From Mechercharimyces sp. CAU 1602 (GTDB lineage Bacteria; Bacillota; Bacilli; Thermoactinomycetales; JANTPT01), in the NCBI RefSeq assembly GCF_024753565.1, contig NZ_JANTPT010000001.1, positions 1,595,336-1,659,335 of the forward strand: 64,000 nt of DNA, in the 5' to 3' direction. The position numbers and the translations under genes were made by a program. The number at the start of each line of letters is the position of its first letter. Within the stretch, counting starts at the first letter, position 1. Positions 46,637 through 57,093 of this stretch are shown piece after piece. Under the pieces are notes generated by a model that ran no database searches, was not told where the DNA came from, and saw only the letters and a program-made list of their open reading frames with translations.

Positions 46637-47588
46637 TCGTATAATCACCGATTTTCGCATATTTTTCATAGCGATCTTGTAGAAGCTCATCCCCACTCAT
46701 CTCAAGTAGAGGAGATAATTGCGCACCGAGGGACTTTTTCAACAAAGATGCCTGTTGAGTAGGGTCTTGATGTGCTCCTCCTTTTGGTTCAGCCACAATC
46801 TCATCCACCACCCCGAGCGACTTCAAATCTTGAGCATTAATTTTTAGGGCGCTCGCCGCTTTTTGCGCCTCGCTTGCATCCCTCCACAAGATAGCTGCGG
46901 CCCCTTCTGGTGATATCACTGAGTAATAAGCGTGTTCGAGCATTAACAAGCGATTGCCTACACCGATAGCTAGTGCTCCTCCACTCCCTCCCTCGCCAGT
47001 AACCACACAGATAACGGGAACCCTCAAACCTGCCATCTCGCGAAGGTTACGAGCGATAGCCTCACTCTGTCCCCGCTCTTCCGCTTCAATCCCAGGGTGT
47101 GCACCTTGTGTATCAATAAAACAGATAATCGGACGTCCAAACTTATTTGCTTGTAGCATTAAACGTAATGCCTTCCGATATCCTTCTGGGTGAGGTAAGC
47201 CAAAGTTGCGAGCAATCTTTTCTTTTGTATCTTTTCCACGCTCATGCCCGATCACCGTTACCGGAAGCCCATCTAATTTTGCAATCCCCCCCATAATAGC
47301 AGGGTCATCACCATATAATCGGTCACCATGAAACTCCATAAAGTTAGTAAAGATCTTTTCTATATAATCCTTCGTTGTAGGACGATGGGAATGACGAGCA
47401 ATCTGTACCTTTTGCCATGCATTTAAATTACCGTAGATTTCATTTTCCAAGCGCTCTACTTTTTCTTCTAGGCTACGAAGCTCCACCGACATATCAATGC
47501 CCTTCTCCTCTGAAAACGCTTTCAATTCTAGAACTTTACTACGCAACTCTACCAATGGTCGTTCAAAAGGTAAGTACCCATTATTCAT
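46626..47588 (-). CDS. accA: Acetyl-CoA carboxylase carboxyltransferase subunit alpha
   Basis: Subunit of 320 residues that with AccD moves the carboxyl group from biotin to acetyl-CoA, giving malonyl-CoA. Typical stretches are [16 protein letters not shown] near residue 66, [25 protein letters not shown] near 157 and [22 protein letters not shown] near 199. The ATG overlaps the accD stop by four bases, which suits equal subunit production. Confidence 0.96.
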   Translation of the reverse strand: MNNGYLPFERPLVELRSKVLELKAFSEEKGIDMSVELRSLEEKVERLENEIYGNLNAWQKVQIARHSHRPTTKDYIEKIFTNFMEFHGDRLYGDDPAIMGGIAKLDGLPVTVIGHERGKDTKEKIARNFGLPHPEGYRKALRLMLQANKFGRPIICFIDTQGAHPGIEAEERGQSEAIARNLREMAGLRVPVICVVTGEGGSGGALAIGVGNRLLMLEHAYYSVISPEGAAAILWRDASEAQKAASALKINAQDLKSLGVVDEIVAEPKGGAHQDPTQQASLLKKSLGAQLSPLLEMSGDELLQDRYEKYAKIGDYTTVG

Positions 47589-48445
47589 GTCTCTGCCCTC
47601 TTTTCACAGTGCAAATCCAAGATATTCAATATGGTTTCTTTCATCTTATGACGAGGAACAACTTGATCTAACTGACCATGTTTTAATAAAAATTCAGCAG
47701 TCTGAAAGTCATCAGGAAGTTTTTGACGTACGGTTTGTTCAATCACCCGCCTCCCCGCAAATCCAATCAGAGCCCCTGGTTCTGCTAAATTAATATCACC
47801 TAGTGAAGAAAAGCTAGCTGCTACTCCACCTGTCGTTGGATGCGTCATCACCGATATGAAGAGAACACCTTCTCGATGTAAACGCTCTAATGCTACACTT
47901 GTTTTTGCCATCTGCATCAATGATAGGACACCTTCTTGCATCCGTGCCCCTCCAGAAGCTGAAAACAAAAGAAAAGGATATTTTTTGGTTGCTGCCTGTT
48001 CGACAGCTCGAGCAATTTTCTCCCCGACCACAGCACCCATACTACCCATCCGAAAACGGGAATCCATCACCCCAATCACGACTGGAAAGCCGCCAATCGT
48101 TCCCTCTCCAGTAATAATCGCTTCGCTCAACTTCGTTTTCTCCATATCTTTTTTCACTTTATCTAGATATCCCGGGAATTGTAGAGGGTCTGTAGAAATT
48201 AAATCCGTGTCGTATTCAAAAAACCTGCCCTCATCAATGAGTGAATGGATTCGTTCAGGTGCCGTCATAGTGATATGAGCTTCACAATGTTTACATACTT
48301 TTAAGTTCTTCTCTAGTTCTTTAGCATAGATGATGGTTCCACAAACGTGACATTTTTGCATGATTCCCTCAGGTACATCTCGCTTGTTATGATCAGAGGG
48401 AACGCTGGCATATTTCCGCTTCTTGCGAAATAAATCCTTCAGCAC
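47585..48445 (-). CDS. accD: Acetyl-CoA carboxylase carboxyltransferase subunit beta
   Basis: Subunit of 286 residues. The N-terminal zinc ribbon has CHVCG and CKHC (about residues 31-53). The crotonase-like part has [20 protein letters not shown] near 160. I chose the GTG at 48445, giving a protein that begins [18 protein letters not shown], the same beginning as Bacillus AccD; the longer frame from 48475 adds unrelated residues. Confidence 0.95.
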   Translation of the reverse strand: MLKDLFRKKRKYASVPSDHNKRDVPEGIMQKCHVCGTIIYAKELEKNLKVCKHCEAHITMTAPERIHSLIDEGRFFEYDTDLISTDPLQFPGYLDKVKKDMEKTKLSEAIITGEGTIGGFPVVIGVMDSRFRMGSMGAVVGEKIARAVEQAATKKYPFLLFSASGGARMQEGVLSLMQMAKTSVALERLHREGVLFISVMTHPTTGGVAASFSSLGDINLAEPGALIGFAGRRVIEQTVRQKLPDDFQTAEFLLKHGQLDQVVPRHKMKETILNILDLHCEKRAET

Positions 48446-48630
48446 GATAACACCTCTTCCGCATAATACAAACAACCCCTAGCCGCCCTAAAGAGAAGAT
48501 CTACCTTCCCACAATTGGAGACTAAAGACTTTGTTTACAGCTTCAATTCTTCCTCATCAAAGCAAAATAAGTAATCCCACTAACTTTAGTACCATTATTA
48601 CCAAATCAGGAATTAAAAGTGTCATAGTTG

Positions 48631-49281
48631 TTACTGTGCCAATTGCAAAAGTCTTGCCATAGCAGTCCAACATTCCTTTGCTCGTACACAGGCAATCAGT
48701 GATTTTCGTGATTGAATCGCACGATCTACATCCTCTTGCTGAAAGGGAGAGGGTAGCGTATTTCCGTACTCCACCACCAGACGCCAAATTTTTAATAGGA
48801 GTGAATGATGAGCAGAACGAACCAGCGTATGATGAAAGTTTCGTACTTCTTTTTGAAAGTGAACTTGGTTATCTTTCACTTTATGCATCTGAACGACATG
48901 CATGTCCAGTTTATACATATCATTTTCCGTCGCATGCTTGGCTGCCAAATAGATGGCGTTTGCCTCTAACAACACCCACAATTCCAGCAGTTCCTGTTCA
49001 GATTTCGCATCCCGCAAGATATAAAAAGCCAAAATCTCCACAAACTGATTGCCTTCCATCTCGCTAAGAAAGGTTCCTTCTCCACGTCTGGTAGTAATAA
49101 TCCCTAACAGTTCGAGCGAACGCAACACCTCTCGCACAGTCGCACGACTCGAACCTAACCTTTCTGCTAACTCCCGCTCTGAAGGAAGGCGGCTCCCAGG
49201 CTCCAGCTGATCAATTGTAATTAGCGCGTTTATTTGGCTTAGTAAAGACTGAAACTTGTTAGAACCAACTGCTGGCAACAC
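48631..49281 (-). CDS. GntR/FadR-family transcriptional regulator
   Basis: Regulator of 216 residues. The winged-helix domain (about residues 8-75) has RLPSERELAERLGSSRATVREVLR and GTFLSE. The C-terminal helical FCD-type domain has the ligand or metal residues in ELLELWVLLEANAIYLAA and HHTLVRSAHHSLL. It lies between malic enzyme and accD. A perfect FadR-type palindrome sits at the ytsJ promoter, so it probably regulates its own operon in response to a carbon or lipid metabolite. The start is GTG behind GGAGGAGG. Confidence 0.9.
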   Translation of the reverse strand: MLPAVGSNKFQSLLSQINALITIDQLEPGSRLPSERELAERLGSSRATVREVLRSLELLGIITTRRGEGTFLSEMEGNQFVEILAFYILRDAKSEQELLELWVLLEANAIYLAAKHATENDMYKLDMHVVQMHKVKDNQVHFQKEVRNFHHTLVRSAHHSLLLKIWRLVVEYGNTLPSPFQQEDVDRAIQSRKSLIACVRAKECWTAMARLLQLAQ

Positions 49282-49310
49282 GAAGAGCCTCCTCCACTCC
49301 TAGCAAATAA

Positions 49311-50555
49311 TTATTTAATGGTACCTGTTAACCGCAAGGTTTTCTCATACACATCTTTAGGATCAACATGAACCCGTGCTTCTCCTGTCTCAATTGCAGC
49401 CTGTGCTACCGCCTGCGCCACATGAGGGGCGACTCTTGGGTCAAAGGGTGCTGGGATCACGCTTTGATCTTCCCGTAAAGCCCTTTCATCGATCAACTTA
49501 GCAATGGCATGTGCAGCAGCTACTTTCATCTCTTCGTTAATCGAACGAGCACGCACATCCAGAGCCCCACGAAATATTCCAGGAAAAGCAAGAACATTGT
49601 TTACCTGATTCGGAAAATCAGACCTTCCAGTTCCGACAACCTTTGCCCCGGCCTCGTAGGCAAGATCCGGCATTATTTCTGGGGTGGGATTTGCCATTGC
49701 AAAAATAATAGGATCTCGATTCATTGATCTTACCATCTCAGGGGTTACAGCTCCTTCTACCGATACCCCAATAAACACATCGGCGCCTTTCATCGCGTCT
49801 GCTAAATTCCCCTGAATCCCTTCTGGGTTGGTTACTTTGGCAATCTCCTCTTTCACCGCATTCATTCCAAAGGGACGACCATCATATATAGCACCTTTGC
49901 TGTCGCACATCACCACATGGTGTACGCCCATATTAAGCAATAATTTTATTATAGCAATTCCCGCTGAGCCTGCCCCATTCGCAACAACCCGAATCTCATC
50001 CATACGTTTATTGACCAAGCGACAAGCATTAATCAACCCTGCCAGTGTCACAATAGCCGTACCATGTTGGTCATCATGAAACACAGGAATATCTAATTCT
50101 TTCTTTAAGCGCTCCTCGATTTCGAAGCATTTGGGCGCTGCGATATCTTCCAAGTTAATTCCGCCAAATCCAGGAGCTATGCGTTTGACGGTTTCAATAA
50201 TATGATCTATTTCGCTGGTATCTAAAACAATTGGAAAAGCATCTACACCCGCAAATGACTTGAAGAGAACAGCTTTTCCTTCCATCACAGGTAAAGAAGC
50301 ATGGGGACCAATATTCCCCAACCCTAAAACTGCTGTCCCATCAGATACGACCGCCACCGTATTTCCTTTCATCGTATATTCATATATAGTATGCGGATGG
50401 TTGTGAATCTCTTTACAAGGCTCAGCCACCCCAGGTGAGTAAGCTAAACTTAAGTCATGTGTGTTTTCAACAGGAACTTTCGATTCCACACGCAACTTTC
50501 CTTGGTGATCACGATGCAAGCCGAGCGATTCTTCACGAAATGAAGACAAACACAT
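49311..50555 (-). CDS. ytsJ: Malic enzyme (YtsJ-type)
   Basis: Enzyme of 414 residues that decarboxylates malate to pyruvate with NAD(P). Recognisable parts are YSPGVAEPCKEIH near residue 39 (with catalytic Tyr), GLGNIGPHASLPVMEGKA near 78, FHDDQHGTAI near 160 (metal-binding) and the nucleotide loop NGAGSAGIAI near 193. YtsJ of B. subtilis uses NADP and lies at the same place. RBS AAAGGAG precedes the ATG. First gene of the ytsJ-gntR-accD-accA group. Confidence 0.94.
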   Translation of the reverse strand: MCLSSFREESLGLHRDHQGKLRVESKVPVENTHDLSLAYSPGVAEPCKEIHNHPHTIYEYTMKGNTVAVVSDGTAVLGLGNIGPHASLPVMEGKAVLFKSFAGVDAFPIVLDTSEIDHIIETVKRIAPGFGGINLEDIAAPKCFEIEERLKKELDIPVFHDDQHGTAIVTLAGLINACRLVNKRMDEIRVVANGAGSAGIAIIKLLLNMGVHHVVMCDSKGAIYDGRPFGMNAVKEEIAKVTNPEGIQGNLADAMKGADVFIGVSVEGAVTPEMVRSMNRDPIIFAMANPTPEIMPDLAYEAGAKVVGTGRSDFPNQVNNVLAFPGIFRGALDVRARSINEEMKVAAAHAIAKLIDERALREDQSVIPAPFDPRVAPHVAQAVAQAAIETGEARVHVDPKDVYEKTLRLTGTIK

Positions 50556-50572
50556 TCACTCCTTTTTTCGCA

Positions 50573-50585
50573 GTGGTCTGACCAC
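50573..50585 (-). promoter_or_regulatory. FadR/GntR-type operator at the ytsJ promoter
   Basis: GTGGTCTGACCAC is a perfect 13-base palindrome centred on one base. It matches the TGGTCNGACCA operator of FadR and LldR-type regulators. It lies about 6-18 bases after the predicted transcription start, a repressing position. The GntR/FadR gene two positions downstream is the obvious candidate regulator. Confidence 0.72.
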
Positions 50586-50598
50586 CTATCTTATTCTT

Positions 50599-50627
50599 AT
50601 TATATCAGAGTATTCAATAGCATAACA
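50599..50627 (-). promoter_or_regulatory. Promoter of ytsJ operon
   Basis: TATAAT (50599-50604) on the minus strand is preceded by TGA, forming an extended -10 (TGATATAAT). The -35 (TGTTAT, 17 bases upstream) is weak, as usual for extended -10 promoters. Confidence 0.65.
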
Positions 50628-50910
50628 TGAACTTTCACTTACTAATCACAAGCGTTGTATAGGGTAACCCTACCATACAATCCATACCAAATATAGGAAC
50701 TCCAAATTTAGGCCGATGAACAAACTGATCGAACTAGCCCCTAATAAAAGTTATAAGCTACAGCTCCCCTGTTTGTTTCGATCAAATAAGCTAGCATCGC
50801 CATATCGGGAAAAAATAAACAATAAGTACAACCACATACTCCCGTCAGCGATGACATAAAAGATACGTTGCAAATAAAAATAGTAACAAGCCTTCTACAC
50901 GCAGGATCGA
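50628..50910. other. Gene-free stretch between ytsJ promoter and pgpA terminator
   Basis: Part of a 396-base gap. It holds a short dyad AGGGTAACCCT (near 50658) and otherwise A+T-rich sequence. I see no gene, RNA element or repeat here. Confidence 0.35.
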
Positions 50911-50936
50911 GAAAAGCCCAAGATCCCTTGGGCTAA
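50911..50936 (-). terminator. Terminator after the PgpA-like gene
   Basis: AGCCCAAG and CTTGGGCT (with an ATCC loop) are followed on the minus strand by TTTTC. It lies 16 bases after the stop. Confidence 0.8.
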
Positions 50937-50951
50937 ACAATTCGACAACCT

Positions 50952-51458
50952 TTAGAGTGAATCCTTTTCCCCATTGATCTCATACCGGCTAAAATCGGGG
51001 TATTCATGAGCAATCCGCGCGGACGCCGCTGCTGCGATCCCTGAGACCAGATCGTCTAAAAAAGCGTGAACCATGCCCTTATTGCTATTTAACTGACTGA
51101 TGATCCCATTTTTATTCTTGTCTAAGTATCCAAAGCTCGTTAGACCGATTGTTCCATATACATTAGTAATACTGAGCGCCACAATTTCGTCTATCCCGTA
51201 CAACGGTTCATCGGATTCTAACATCTGCTGCAAGGGATAGGGAAGCTTTTTTTGCTCCGCTAACTCATCCAGCGCCACTCCCGTAATGATGGCATGTTGT
51301 ACTTCCCGCTTTTTCAAAACGGTATCTACACTCTCCACACACTCTCTGCGGGTTAACTGAGGATGAAACTTCAGTTGTAGATCATATACAATATCGGCAA
51401 TTGCTTCGATGGTTACACCTCGCCGATCTAAAAGCTCGATCGCATGCTCATAAAACAT
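50952..51458 (-). CDS. Phosphatidylglycerophosphatase A-like protein
   Basis: Soluble protein of 168 residues of the PgpA family (B. subtilis YutG type), which in some bacteria removes phosphate from phosphatidylglycerol phosphate. Recognised parts are HPQLTRRECVESVDTVLKKREVQHAI near residue 32, YGIDEIVALSITNVYGTIGLTSFGYLDKNKNG near 87 and VHAFLDDLVSGIAAAASARI near 129. Unlike E. coli PgpA it has no membrane segments. It lies 93 bases after dnaE on the same strand. Confidence 0.82.
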   Translation of the reverse strand: MFYEHAIELLDRRGVTIEAIADIVYDLQLKFHPQLTRRECVESVDTVLKKREVQHAIITGVALDELAEQKKLPYPLQQMLESDEPLYGIDEIVALSITNVYGTIGLTSFGYLDKNKNGIISQLNSNKGMVHAFLDDLVSGIAAAASARIAHEYPDFSRYEINGEKDSL

Positions 51459-51551
51459 TCATATCACCTATTTCTCTCATGGTTAGCTAACTCGTATTTC
51501 ATCGTATGTTTTTCTTCCCATGCCCGTGTCCACGGCAGATAGCCAAGCGGG

Positions 51552-54500
51552 TTAAGTAAAGCGCACTGCTCGCGTTCCTAGGATAGACTGGATTTCCTCT
51601 CGGCATGCGTCTGTAGGAGAAATTCCATATTTGGTAAGGGGTAAGGCTAACAGTTTTTGTGACTGCTGGTAGTAGAGAAAGACAGGTACCTCGCCTCGAT
51701 GGCGTTGCAATACTTGTTTAAGTTGAAAGAGGCTCTTCTCATTCTCGTCCGTTATTAACAAGTATACTTTTGTTACGGATCCGTCTCCGTTCCTCTTCCT
51801 TTCCTGTATCGCGGAGGTCTGTTCCACCTTCAGCAATTGTTTTGCTATCAAACGTATACCCTTCTCATCGACTTGCACACTCCCATATACACATACAGGG
51901 TCTTCTTCTTTTAACAGAAGTTGCACCTCTTGATACACCTTCGGAAACAAGATTACTTCGATACTGTGCACTTTATCTTCTACCGTAGCAAAAGCCATTT
52001 TTTCCCCTCGTTTGGTCGTGATCGTTTTCACCTGTGTCAGCAAGCCACCTACACGAACTTGCTTTCCCTCTTTCTCCTCTAACGCTTCTTTAAGAGTATG
52101 AGTTGACACTTGACGCAATTGAGATTCTACCGCATCCAATGGATGTGCAGATATATATAACCCTAACATTTCTCGCTCTGCCTGTAACTTCTCCTGCTCG
52201 GAATATGGAGTAATCCCTTCATACGTATATTTCTGAGGAACTGATGGAAGGACCGATTGATCAAATAAACTCATCTGATCCCGGGATCCCTTTTTCATTC
52301 CTGCTCCATTTTCTAACGCTTCATCTAGCATTGCTAGTTGTTGAGCCCGATGTCCAGAAAGGGAATCAAGTGCACCCGCTTGAATCAAAGCCTCCAACAC
52401 CCTCCGGTTTACCACCCGTAAATGAATTCGCGCGCATAAGTCAAACAGATCACGGTAAGGGCGATCTTTTCGTTCGTGTATAATCGAATCAATTGCGTGT
52501 AAACCCACATGTTTAATGGCTGCTAGACCAAAGCGAATTCGTCCTTGTTGCACAGCAAAATTACGTCCACTCTCATTTACATCTGGCAGTAACACTTCAA
52601 TCCCCATCCGACGAGCTTCCTCAATGTACTCCGCCATCTTGCTATGATTCCCCACCACTGAAGTTAGCAGTGCTGCCATAAAGTAGAGCGGATAGTTTGC
52701 TTTCAAATAGGCGGTACGATATGCCAATACCGCATATGCGGCAGAGTGACTACGATTAAAACCATAATCAGCAAAGCGAACGATCAGATCATATACCTCA
52801 TGTGCTACTTGCTCATCATATCCTTGCGCTCGGCACCCTTTTACAAACGTAATCCGTCCCTCATGCAATTCCGCTCTCTTCTTTTTTGAGACAGCTCTTC
52901 GTAAGATGTCTGCTTCCCCTAAGCGATAGCCAGCCATCTGCGCAGCAATCCTCATGATTTGCTCTTGATACACGATGATGCCATAGGTGCTGCTAAGAAT
53001 GGATCGTAAGTCCGGATGAGGATAACTCACTTTTTCTTTCCCATGTTTAGCACGAATAAAGCGAGGGATTTGCTCCATGGGACCGGGCCGATATAGTGCT
53101 AACACAGCAATAATATCCTCAAATTCCGATGGGCGCAGCTCCTTTAACACCCGCCTCATCCCCATCGATTCCATCTGAAATACTCCCGTGGTATCAGCAC
53201 GTGTCAATAGACGGTAAGTCGCTGGATCCTTAAATTCAGGATCTTCCTCCCAACCGGTTGTATCTACTCCATCTGCCTCCATTAACTCCATGGTGCGTTC
53301 AATCACAGTTAAATTACGCAACCCTAAAAAATCCATCTTTAATAGACCGATATCTTCCAGATCCCCCATCGGATACTGTGTCAGCGGAATCCCATCGCTT
53401 CCTTCCATCAAAGGCACATGTTCTGTCAACGGCGTTTCCGACATAACCACACCCGCTGCATGTGTAGAAACATGTCGAGGCAATCCTTCTACGCGGCGTA
53501 CTTTACGCATAAGTCCTGCTATAGAGGCATTCTCATCACAAATTCTCTCTAACTTTGGTTCTAATTGGAACGCTTTTGCAAGTGTTATGCCTGGCCTAGC
53601 AGGAATCAATTTTGCCACCTGATCCACTTCGTGGTACGGAATACCCAATACACGCCCCACATCACGAACAGCGGCACGAGCTGCCATCGTTCCAAAAGTG
53701 ATAATTTGTGCCACCCGTTCCCCACCATACTTTTCCTTTACATACCTAATCACTTCGTCACGCCGTTCATCATTAAAATCAATATCAATATCTGGCATGC
53801 TGATCCGCTCAGGATTAAGAAAACGTTCAAATAGCAAATCATAACGGAGCGGATCAATATCTGTGATATAGAGAACATAGGCAACAAGACTTCCCGCTGC
53901 CGAACCCCGTCCCGGTCCAGTCGCGATCTTCTGTTGATGAGCGAAACGAATGAGATCCCACACAATGAGAAAATAGTCACTAAACCCCATCTGATCTATC
54001 ACGGCTAGCTCATACTCTAAGCGCTCATGTACTTCCGCTGTCACTTCTCCATAGCGCTCGATCACACCCTCTTCACACATCTTTTTTAAATACGAGCGAG
54101 CAGACTCGCCTGCAGGCACGGGAAAGCGAGGAAGCAATTTCTCTTTCAGAGGAATCTCCAGTACACACCGTTTCGCGATTCTTTCAGTATTGGTGATCGC
54201 TTCTGGAACATGACGAAAAAGTGATTTCATCTCCTCTTCCGACTTGAGATAAAATTGATCTGAGGGAAACCGCAAACGATTCGACTCTTGAAGTTTACGA
54301 CCTGTTCCAATGCAGAGCAGGCAATCGTGTACATCACTATCACCTTGTTCAAGGTAATGAACATCGTTCGTAGCTATTAACGGAACTCCCCATGCTCGTG
54401 ACCAATCAATCAATTTACGATTCACTTTTTGCTGTTCTGCAAGTTGATGATCTTGTAACTCAAAGTAAAAGTGATCTTCTCCAAAGATATCTTGATACTC

Positions 54501-54980
54501 CCTCGTTAGTCGCTGTGCCTCCGCCGTTTGATCAGCCAGAATCGCTCTTGGAATCTCTCCTGCTAAGCAGGAACTCGTTGCGATTAGCCCTTGATGAAAG
54601 CGACGCAACAGCTTCTTATCAACGCGCGGCTTATAATGAAAACCATCGAGATGAGCATAAGATGTGAGCTTCATTAAATTCCGATATCCTTGTAGATTGG
54701 TGGCCAGTAAAAGCAAATGATAAATATCTTTCCCACGTTCCTGCGATTTTTCACGATGATCACCCGCTGCCACATAAACCTCACATCCAATAATCGGTTT
54801 GATCCCATGAGCGCAACAGGCACGATAGAACGGAATGGCTCCATGTAAAACCCCATGATCTGTCATGGCTAAGGCATTCATTCCTAATGATTTCGCTTTT
54901 TTCACAAGCTCTTCAATACGTGCCGCCCCATCTAACAAACTATACTCTGTGTGTACATGCAGGTGAACAAATGAACCCAT
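51552..54980 (-). CDS. dnaE: DNA polymerase III subunit alpha DnaE
   Basis: Polymerase of 1142 residues; in Firmicutes DnaE extends primers on the lagging strand before PolC takes over. The PHP domain begins at once with FVHLHVHTEYSLLDG. The palm has PDIDIDFNDERRDEVIRYV near residue 398 and ATGPGRGSAAGSLVAYVL near 362. A helix-hairpin-helix region and an OB domain (VRVGGLLTQVKTITTKRG) follow from about 990. RNase-type exonuclease is absent, as usual for DnaE. Divergent from the lactate permease gene. Confidence 0.97.
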   Translation of the reverse strand: MGSFVHLHVHTEYSLLDGAARIEELVKKAKSLGMNALAMTDHGVLHGAIPFYRACCAHGIKPIIGCEVYVAAGDHREKSQERGKDIYHLLLLATNLQGYRNLMKLTSYAHLDGFHYKPRVDKKLLRRFHQGLIATSSCLAGEIPRAILADQTAEAQRLTREYQDIFGEDHFYFELQDHQLAEQQKVNRKLIDWSRAWGVPLIATNDVHYLEQGDSDVHDCLLCIGTGRKLQESNRLRFPSDQFYLKSEEEMKSLFRHVPEAITNTERIAKRCVLEIPLKEKLLPRFPVPAGESARSYLKKMCEEGVIERYGEVTAEVHERLEYELAVIDQMGFSDYFLIVWDLIRFAHQQKIATGPGRGSAAGSLVAYVLYITDIDPLRYDLLFERFLNPERISMPDIDIDFNDERRDEVIRYVKEKYGGERVAQIITFGTMAARAAVRDVGRVLGIPYHEVDQVAKLIPARPGITLAKAFQLEPKLERICDENASIAGLMRKVRRVEGLPRHVSTHAAGVVMSETPLTEHVPLMEGSDGIPLTQYPMGDLEDIGLLKMDFLGLRNLTVIERTMELMEADGVDTTGWEEDPEFKDPATYRLLTRADTTGVFQMESMGMRRVLKELRPSEFEDIIAVLALYRPGPMEQIPRFIRAKHGKEKVSYPHPDLRSILSSTYGIIVYQEQIMRIAAQMAGYRLGEADILRRAVSKKKRAELHEGRITFVKGCRAQGYDEQVAHEVYDLIVRFADYGFNRSHSAAYAVLAYRTAYLKANYPLYFMAALLTSVVGNHSKMAEYIEEARRMGIEVLLPDVNESGRNFAVQQGRIRFGLAAIKHVGLHAIDSIIHERKDRPYRDLFDLCARIHLRVVNRRVLEALIQAGALDSLSGHRAQQLAMLDEALENGAGMKKGSRDQMSLFDQSVLPSVPQKYTYEGITPYSEQEKLQAEREMLGLYISAHPLDAVESQLRQVSTHTLKEALEEKEGKQVRVGGLLTQVKTITTKRGEKMAFATVEDKVHSIEVILFPKVYQEVQLLLKEEDPVCVYGSVQVDEKGIRLIAKQLLKVEQTSAIQERKRNGDGSVTKVYLLITDENEKSLFQLKQVLQRHRGEVPVFLYYQQSQKLLALPLTKYGISPTDACREEIQSILGTRAVRFT

Positions 54981-55166
54981 ACTCCATCTACCTTCCGAAC
55001 CTATGATCGCTTATTTACAATAAGTATAGCGCACGTTTCGTTCCATTTCCATCGAGCTAAAGGTGTAACTCCTCAACTATTTACGAAAACCAGACCATCT
55101 ACTATCATGTAAGAAATTAAGGCATGTACTTGTCCACTTACTCTTTCACTAAAGGATGGAACATCA

Positions 55167-56677
55167 ATGACACTTTTTCTCGCTTCCTTACCTATTCTTA
55201 TCATCTTTTTTCTTCTTTTCATCTGTAAACGTTCCACTGTAGAAGCTGCACTCGTCGCTTGTATGTTCGCCATGTTGGTACCGTTTTTTTCTTCTAACTT
55301 CTCACTCCCACTTACAGATCTCTTACAAGCCGTCATAAAGGGGATATTAACAACAAGTATCGTTTCCTATGTCTTGATATTCGGTATTTTTCTCTATCAT
55401 CTAATGAACGCGACAGGGGCGATTAAGTCTATCGCTCACTTTGTCGCCAGTACAACGGACAATCCAACACGCCAAGTCATACTGCTCGTACTGGCCTTTT
55501 CCCCTCTTCTGGAATCAGCTAGTGGCTTTGGTGTCTCTGTTGTTGTGATCACCCCTATTCTAATCTCTTTAGGATTTGATCGCTTCAAAGCAGTAGCCAT
55601 GTCCATTATCGGACTTACCGCTGTCCCCTGGGGAGCACTAGCGACCGGTAGCCTCATCGGAGTCAGCTTAATTGATATGCCCCTCGAGCGCTTAGGAACA
55701 GGTACAGCCTTGTTTTCCATTCCCATCTTCTTTTATTTCGCTATCATCATCGTTCTGCTCGCTGGTGGTCTCCCCGCTTTGAAAAAGCATGCCGGGGAAA
55801 TCATGTTGGTCAGTGGTACATTGTCCATCTCAATCTGGTTTTTCAGCTCTTCTGTCAGTGTGGAGTTAGCAGGTGTATTCGGAGGACTGTTGGCACTTTC
55901 TATTTACTCTATTTACAGTGGTTAAGAAAAAAGAGGGCATCTGCATCTGCCTATACATCACCACCTTACTATAAAGAGATTGTGCGTGCATTAAGCCCCT
56001 ATCTCTTTCTTATTTTATCTTTATCTATTACCCGCACGATCCCAGCATTACAAGACGTATTTAGACACTATTTTGTTATCTCCTTACCTCAGTACGATTT
56101 TACACTCGCTCTTCTCTTCTCACCAGGGTTTTATCTCATGCTCGCCTGCCTCTATACGATCATCTCCTTCCGCCTTACGGGAGTAACTATCGCACAGAGC
56201 ATGCGTCATTCGATTCGCCAATTTACTCCTGTCCTTCTCTCTACACTCGGATTTGTCATTATGTCGCAAGTAATGGTGTATGCCAATATGATCACTCTAA
56301 TCTCCCAGTCGTTTGCACTATTCTTTGGTTCTTACTATTTATACATCGCTCCACTTATCGGTGGACTGGGCGGTTTTCTCACGGGGAGTAATACAGGTGC
56401 TAATGCCATGTTTATCCAACTTCAACTTAAGACTGCGGAAACGCTTCAACTCTCTCCCGACCTCGTTGCCTGGATCCAAAATAGCAGCTCTTCACATCTA
56501 GTGATGACTTTCCCCGCTCGTATTGTGCTCGCCGCCACCATCGGTGGGATCGGTGAGCGTGAAAATCAACTGCTTCGTTATATATTTCTTATCGGACTAG
56601 GAACCATTCTTCTATTAATGTGCGAGATATATATCAGTACGCATCTATTCTATTCGCTTGAGATATCACCCAGCTAG
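55167..56677 (+). pseudogene. Lactate permease (LctP family) broken by a frameshift
   Basis: Two adjoining frames make one L-lactate permease of about 500 residues. The first part (55167-55925) has SPLLESASGFGVSVVVITPIL and VPWGALATGSLIG. It stops after GGLLALSIYSIYSG. The second part continues in the frame one base back: YLQWLRKKRASASAYTSPPYYKEIVRALSPYL, then GGLGGFLTGSNTGANAMF, a family hallmark. So one base has been lost (or two gained) near 55900-55922, next to a tandem TCTATTTAC repeat. Every other hallmark is intact, so the break is recent or a sequencing error. Confidence 0.85.
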
Positions 56678-56702
56678 TCTCCATCTTCCGTCCGTACTCT
56701 TC

Positions 56703-56731
56703 TCATAACCACTGCCCTTCCCTCATATGAT
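56703..56731 (+). promoter_or_regulatory. Candidate sigma-E promoter of ytrH-ytrI
   Basis: TCATAAC (56703-56709), 14 bases, CATATGAT (56724-56731). It resembles the sigma-E pattern with about four mismatches overall. B. subtilis ytrHI is under sigma-E. Start site would lie near 56738, about 30 bases before the ATG. Confidence 0.45.
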
Positions 56732-56766
56732 GAAAAGAAGAAGACAAGCTTTTAGGAGGAAGATAT

Positions 56767-57093
56767 ATGGGACAATTCTGGTCTACAACCGTCTTAGACT
56801 TTTTTATCGCACTAGGTGTTGTCCTAGGTGGGTCCGTCTTGGGAGGGATTGGAGCGCTGTTGACAAACCAACCTCCGATGGACACCATGTGGAATCTCGC
56901 CGATCAATTAAAGATCTGGGCTTTGGTAGCCGCGCTAGGGGGCACTTTTGATACGATACGTGCATTTGAAGTTAATATACTAGGTGGAGAGTTAAATCAG
57001 GTAGGGCAACAATTTATTTTTATTCTCAGTGCATTCATTGGAGCCCATACGGGAACCGTACTCATCCGGTGGCTCATCGGGGAGCCCTCCTAA
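56767..57093 (+). CDS. ytrH: Sporulation membrane protein YtrH
   Basis: Membrane protein of 108 residues with two or three hydrophobic segments (about residues 10-30, 50-62 and 85-103). It matches the YtrH family, needed for efficient sporulation; its molecular role is unknown. TTAGGAGG precedes the ATG. The stop is followed at once by ytrI, so the two are co-translated. Confidence 0.9.
   Translation: MGQFWSTTVLDFFIALGVVLGGSVLGGIGALLTNQPPMDTMWNLADQLKIWALVAALGGTFDTIRAFEVNILGGELNQVGQQFIFILSAFIGAHTGTVLIRWLIGEPS

Noticed and set aside
55924..55935. A-AAA-AAG heptamer in the lactate permease gene as a programmed -1 frameshift site
   Set aside because: The zero-frame stop TAA (55923-55925) comes before the heptamer, so ribosomes would never reach it in the right frame.
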